Assembly (NCBI RefSeq): GCF_021391675.1
Contig: NZ_CP090095.1
Location: 1 to 62,500, forward strand
DNA: 62,500 bases
DNA from: Neorhizobium galegae
GTDB lineage: Bacteria; Pseudomonadota; Alphaproteobacteria; Rhizobiales; Rhizobiaceae
Direction: 5' to 3'
A model generated the notes under the pieces. The model saw only the letters and a program-made list of their open reading frames with translations, ran no database searches and was not told the DNA's origin. Of the stretch, positions 59,274-62,500 are shown in pieces (the first letter of the stretch is position 1; each line of letters begins with the position of its first letter). Both the position numbers and the translations under genes were made by a program.

Positions 59274-60590
59274 TTATTTCAAGCCCTGCGCGTCCATCAC
59301 CGAGCGCGGCCATTCGATATGAATGCGGGCACCCGGTTCGCCGCTGTCGCGGTTGCCGAAGCGGATCGTGGCGCCGGACCTTTCGAGCAGCGTCTTGGCG
59401 ATGAAGAGGCCGAGGCCAAGCCCACCCGCCCGTTCGTCTTCCCGGGGTCTCTTTGTCATATAGGGTTCGCCGATCCGCGAAAGAATATCCGGCGCATAAC
59501 CTTGGCCATCATCCTCGATGGTGATCGCCACCCGATCGGCATTGTGCTCGACCGTGACGATCACCTTGCTCCGGGCGTAGTCGACGGCATTTTCGATCAG
59601 GTTGCCGAGCCCGTATATGATGGCGGCATTGCGGTTGCCGACCGGCTCGTTGCCCCGCTCGTTCTTCTCCACAAGCTCGATCTCGATGCCGAATTGCCGA
59701 TGCGGCGCTACCACCTCCTCGACCAGAGAGGAAAGAGGCAGTCGACGCATATGTTCCTCGCTTTCGGCGGAAAGAGAGGTGAGCCGGCGAAGAATGTCGC
59801 GGCAGCGCTCGCTCTGGCTTCTGAGAAGAAGAACGTCCTCGCGGAACCGGTCGTCGGGCCCGAGCTCGCGTTCCATCTCCTTGGCGACGACGCTGATGGT
59901 TGCGAGCGGCGTGCCGAGCTCATGGGCGGCCGCGGCCGCCAGTCCGTCGAGCTGCGAAAGATGCTTTTCCCGCTCCAGGACCAGTTCGGTCGCCGCCAGC
60001 GCATCGGCAAGCAGCGTCGCCTCATGGCTGACGCGGTAGGCATAGAAGGCCGCGAACATCATCATCGAGGCTATCGAACACCAGACCCCGAGCTGCATGA
60101 CCGGCTGGATCCGGAGCGGCTCGCCCTCATACCAGGGCACCGGATAGGGCGAAAATGCGAGCACGGTGGTGCAGACCAGTGCAAAGACGATCAGGACCAG
60201 CGAATGGCGTAGCGGCTGCGATGCAAATGCGATGATCACCGGCACGCAGATCAGCGGTGCAAAAGGGTTGGCAAGCCCGCCGGTGATGAACAGCAGCGCC
60301 GCCATCTGCAACAGGTCGAAACCAAGCAGCGCCAGCGCCGATTTCGGGCCGAGCCGGTGGGTCGGCGGAAACCAGGCCGACAGCGTGAGATTGGCGATCG
60401 CGAGCGCGCCGACCAGAATGGCGGCCTCCTGCAGAGGCAGCGGAAACTGCAGCAGCAGCCCGACGATGACCACGGTGATCGTCTGGCCGGCGACCGCCAG
60501 CCAGCGCAGCCGCACCAGCGTCTGAAGCCGGATCCGCCGGCTCGAAGGGCCGAATTGCGCAAAACGCACTGAAGGACTATCTACGCTCAC
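59274..60590 (-). CDS. actS: Redox sensor kinase ActS (RegB/PrrB type)
   Basis: ActS has 438 residues with about six membrane helices in the first 185. The quinone-contact motif GGLANPFAPL lies between helices, as in RegB. The H-box is AAAHELGTPLATI with His223. Cys263 in QSERCRDILRRL corresponds to the redox-active cysteine of RegB. G-boxes DDGQGYAPDIL and GLGLGLFIAKTLLE complete the kinase. The start is GTG at 60590. It signals to ActR, encoded downstream. Confidence 0.95.
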   Translation of the reverse strand: MSVDSPSVRFAQFGPSSRRIRLQTLVRLRWLAVAGQTITVVIVGLLLQFPLPLQEAAILVGALAIANLTLSAWFPPTHRLGPKSALALLGFDLLQMAALLFITGGLANPFAPLICVPVIIAFASQPLRHSLVLIVFALVCTTVLAFSPYPVPWYEGEPLRIQPVMQLGVWCSIASMMMFAAFYAYRVSHEATLLADALAATELVLEREKHLSQLDGLAAAAAHELGTPLATISVVAKEMERELGPDDRFREDVLLLRSQSERCRDILRRLTSLSAESEEHMRRLPLSSLVEEVVAPHRQFGIEIELVEKNERGNEPVGNRNAAIIYGLGNLIENAVDYARSKVIVTVEHNADRVAITIEDDGQGYAPDILSRIGEPYMTKRPREDERAGGLGLGLFIAKTLLERSGATIRFGNRDSGEPGARIHIEWPRSVMDAQGLK

Positions 60591-60675
60591 CGTCTGCTCT
60601 TTACCTTGCCTTATACAAGTGACTTGCGGCCGCCTTCATAAACCGGCTCGACTTCAGGTCGCAGGCGGCATTCTG

Positions 60676-62500
60676 TCACGTCCCTCGCGGTTTGGCACGT
60701 GTCGTCGGCGTAGCCTCGGCCGGCTCTTCCGGCCAGGGATGTTTGGGATAACGGCCGCGCATTTCGGCCCGCACATCCTTCCAGGAACCGGCCCAGAAGC
60801 CGGGCAGGTCCCGCGTCGTCTGGATCGGCCGATGCGCCGGCGAGTTGAGCTCGAGCAGCAGCGGCAGTTTCCCGCCGGCAATCGCCGGATGTTTCTTCAG
60901 CCCGAACAGTTCCTGCACCCGGATCGCCAGGACCGGTTCCTCGCCGTCGTAACGGATCGGATGCCGCTCGCCCGTCGGTGCTTCGAAATGCGTCGGCGCC
61001 AGCTTGTTGAGATCCTGCGAGACGCCATGCGGAATGAGCGAGCGCAGCCCTTCCGAAAGGCTGCCGGGATTGATGGTATCGATGCCCGATGCATTGCCCT
61101 GGAACGGCACGAACCAGTCGTCGAGCCGGGCGAGCAGAGCATCGTCGCTCATATCCGGCCAGGGCTCGCCAATCGACCGGTTTAGGAAGCCGATCCGGTC
61201 GCGCAACTGCGCGCCTTCCTTGGAGAATGGCAGAACCTGAAGCCCCAGCTCCCGCACGCCGTCCGCAAGCGCCTGTGCGGCCCGTTCGCCACTCGGCCGG
61301 GGCATCGGTCTTTCCTCGAAGATGATGGCGCCGAGCCGAGTCACCTTGCGGGCGCGCACCTGCCGGCTCGCCCGGTCGAAGAAACACTCCTCGCTCTCGC
61401 GGATTGCGCCGGAAAGCTCGGCCTCCACATCCGTCCGGCTGATCTCCGCCGCAGCCAGGATGCGCGCCTGCGCCGCCCGGCCGGTCAGGTCGGCGATGAC
61501 GAGCATCTGCGATGCCGCCAGCCGCTCCGTTTCCTGCAGTTCCGCGCCGCGCCCGTTCGCCATCACGAAACGCCCGCGCCCGCCGCGCTGCAGGGCGATC
61601 CGGTCGGGATAGGCATGCAGGAGAAGCCGGCCGGCCAGAACCGTTTCAGTCGACTGCGATCTCTTCGGCAGGTTCGAAACGATCCGGTCCGCCAGTTTGC
61701 GCGCCGCATCGGCCCTCTCGCCGCGTTCGTTGCGGAACCGGCGCAGCCGCTCGTCGAGGTCGATGTCGCTGCCGCCAAGCCCCTGTTCGGTCAGGAGCAC
61801 CGCAAGCAGACCTGCCTGCCTGCCGAAACCTTCTTCGGCGGCCGAGATCGCCATGGCCGAAAGCCGCGGCGGGAGCGCCAGTTCCCGCATCAGCCGGCCC
61901 TTTTCCGTCAGCCCGCCCTGAGGGTCGAGCGCGCCGAGTTGGTTGAGCAGCACCTTTGCCTCATTGAAGGCCGGCCCGGGAGGCGGATCGAGAAAGGCAA
62001 GCGCCTTCGGGTCCTGAACGCCCCAATGGGCAAGATCGAGTACCAGGCCGGAAAGATCGCTCGCCAGGATCTGCGGCGGGGTGAAAGCCTGCAGCGCCGC
62101 CGTCTGGCCGGGATGCCAGAGGCGCATCGCAATGCCCGGCTCGGTACGTCCGGCGCGGCCCGCCCGCTGGTCGGCCGAGGCGCGGGAAACCCGCACCGTC
62201 TCCAGCCGGGTAATCCCGGTCGAGGGTTCGAACACCGGCAGACGCTGCAGCCCGCTGTCGATGACGATCCTCACTCCATCTATAGTAATCGAGGTTTCGG
62301 CGATCGACGTGGCCAGCACGATCTTGCGCTGCCCGGCGGGCGGCGGGCGGATCGCCAGATCCTGCTGCTTCTGGGAAAGATTGCCGTAAAGCGGCACCAC
62401 TACGGTCTCCGGCCCGAACCGGCCCGCTAGCCGCTCGGCAGTGCGCAGGATTTCCGCCTGGCCCGGAAGGAAAGCCAGGATGGAACCCGTGTCATTGGAA
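60676..62500 (-). CDS. hrpB: ATP-dependent helicase HrpB, 5' part beyond the window
   Basis: The visible 607 residues are the C-terminal three quarters of HrpB, a DEAH-type RNA helicase of usually about 820 residues. The visible helicase parts are SILAFLPGQAEI, IVLATSIAETSITIDGVRIVIDSG (motifs IV-V), and DQRAGRAGRTEPG (motif VI). HA2-like and HrpB C-terminal domains follow, ending in basic KPRGT. The frame continues past 62500, so the N-terminus with Walker A and DEAH lies outside the window. The role in bacteria is poorly defined. Confidence 0.93.
   Translation of the reverse strand, partial: SNDTGSILAFLPGQAEILRTAERLAGRFGPETVVVPLYGNLSQKQQDLAIRPPPAGQRKIVLATSIAETSITIDGVRIVIDSGLQRLPVFEPSTGITRLETVRVSRASADQRAGRAGRTEPGIAMRLWHPGQTAALQAFTPPQILASDLSGLVLDLAHWGVQDPKALAFLDPPPGPAFNEAKVLLNQLGALDPQGGLTEKGRLMRELALPPRLSAMAISAAEEGFGRQAGLLAVLLTEQGLGGSDIDLDERLRRFRNERGERADAARKLADRIVSNLPKRSQSTETVLAGRLLLHAYPDRIALQRGGRGRFVMANGRGAELQETERLAASQMLVIADLTGRAAQARILAAAEISRTDVEAELSGAIRESEECFFDRASRQVRARKVTRLGAIIFEERPMPRPSGERAAQALADGVRELGLQVLPFSKEGAQLRDRIGFLNRSIGEPWPDMSDDALLARLDDWFVPFQGNASGIDTINPGSLSEGLRSLIPHGVSQDLNKLAPTHFEAPTGERHPIRYDGEEPVLAIRVQELFGLKKHPAIAGGKLPLLLELNSPAHRPIQTTRDLPGFWAGSWKDVRAEMRGRYPKHPWPEEPAEATPTTRAKPRGT

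Overview
The window looks like the origin-proximal part of the main chromosome of a Rhizobiaceae bacterium (Rhizobium, Neorhizobium or Agrobacterium group). The pointers are a 811-residue GyrB with the alphaproteobacterial insertion, DivL, ChvG/ChvI, ActS/ActR, the HPr/EIIA/HprK cluster, a TsaE-AmgK fusion, MmcB, high GC with strong codon bias, and parS-like sites of the CACGTG-centred alphaproteobacterial type. No rRNA, tRNA, insertion sequence, prophage or CRISPR array was seen. The genus is an inference from protein content only.

Layout. 1-404 is a gene-free, partly AT-rich stretch with a perfect DnaA box and further near-matches, probably part of oriC. 405-8020 holds the conserved run PPSR, maf, aroE, coaE, dnaQ, secB, fxsA, a Tim44-like gene, mltA, a Smr-domain gene and an XRE regulator, followed by gyrB (8160-10595). 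10728-15293 holds nitroreductase, FAA hydrolase, PHB depolymerase, DUF2852 and a YgjP-like metallopeptidase. 15294-15945 has no convincing gene but contains a palindromic repeat pair and several strong hairpins just ahead of trpF. 15946-20997 is trpF-trpB-trpA-accD-folC.

33074 down to 21079 on the minus strand is a tightly overlapping run divL, tsaE-amgK, murU-like, addB, addA, and then trxA. 33348-38792, also minus, is ahcY, HPr, EIIA, hprK, chvG and chvI; this joins the nitrogen-type phosphotransferase branch to the ChvG/ChvI envelope-sensing pair. pckA (39121) is divergent from chvI behind an AT-rich regulatory region. 40900-41962 is arfB and alkB. 46655 down to 41994 on the minus strand is hisB, DUF2628, hisH, hisA, hisF, hisE and coaA. 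46846-49188 is hslV, a GNAT acetyltransferase and hslU. 49402-54904 is less conserved: DUF1402, a cytochrome P450, a hydantoinase/oxoprolinase-type protein and a LysR regulator. The window ends with glcB, an L,D-transpeptidase, mmcB, actR, actS and the 3' part of hrpB.

The most interesting points are (i) the origin-like region with five parS-like sites within 41 kb, one inside the start of aroE and three beside terminators; (ii) DivL with tyrosine in place of the phospho-acceptor histidine, heading a six-gene run that mixes cell-cycle control, tRNA modification, cell-wall recycling and double-strand-break repair; (iii) a perfect 20-bp palindrome on the -10 box of a good ahcY promoter; (iv) two CG-centred operator-like palindromes 30 bp apart upstream of pckA; (v) a hairpin-rich untranslated stretch ahead of trpF with two mutually exclusive stems. 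The rest is ordinary core chromosome, and no clearly new defence or mobile system was found.
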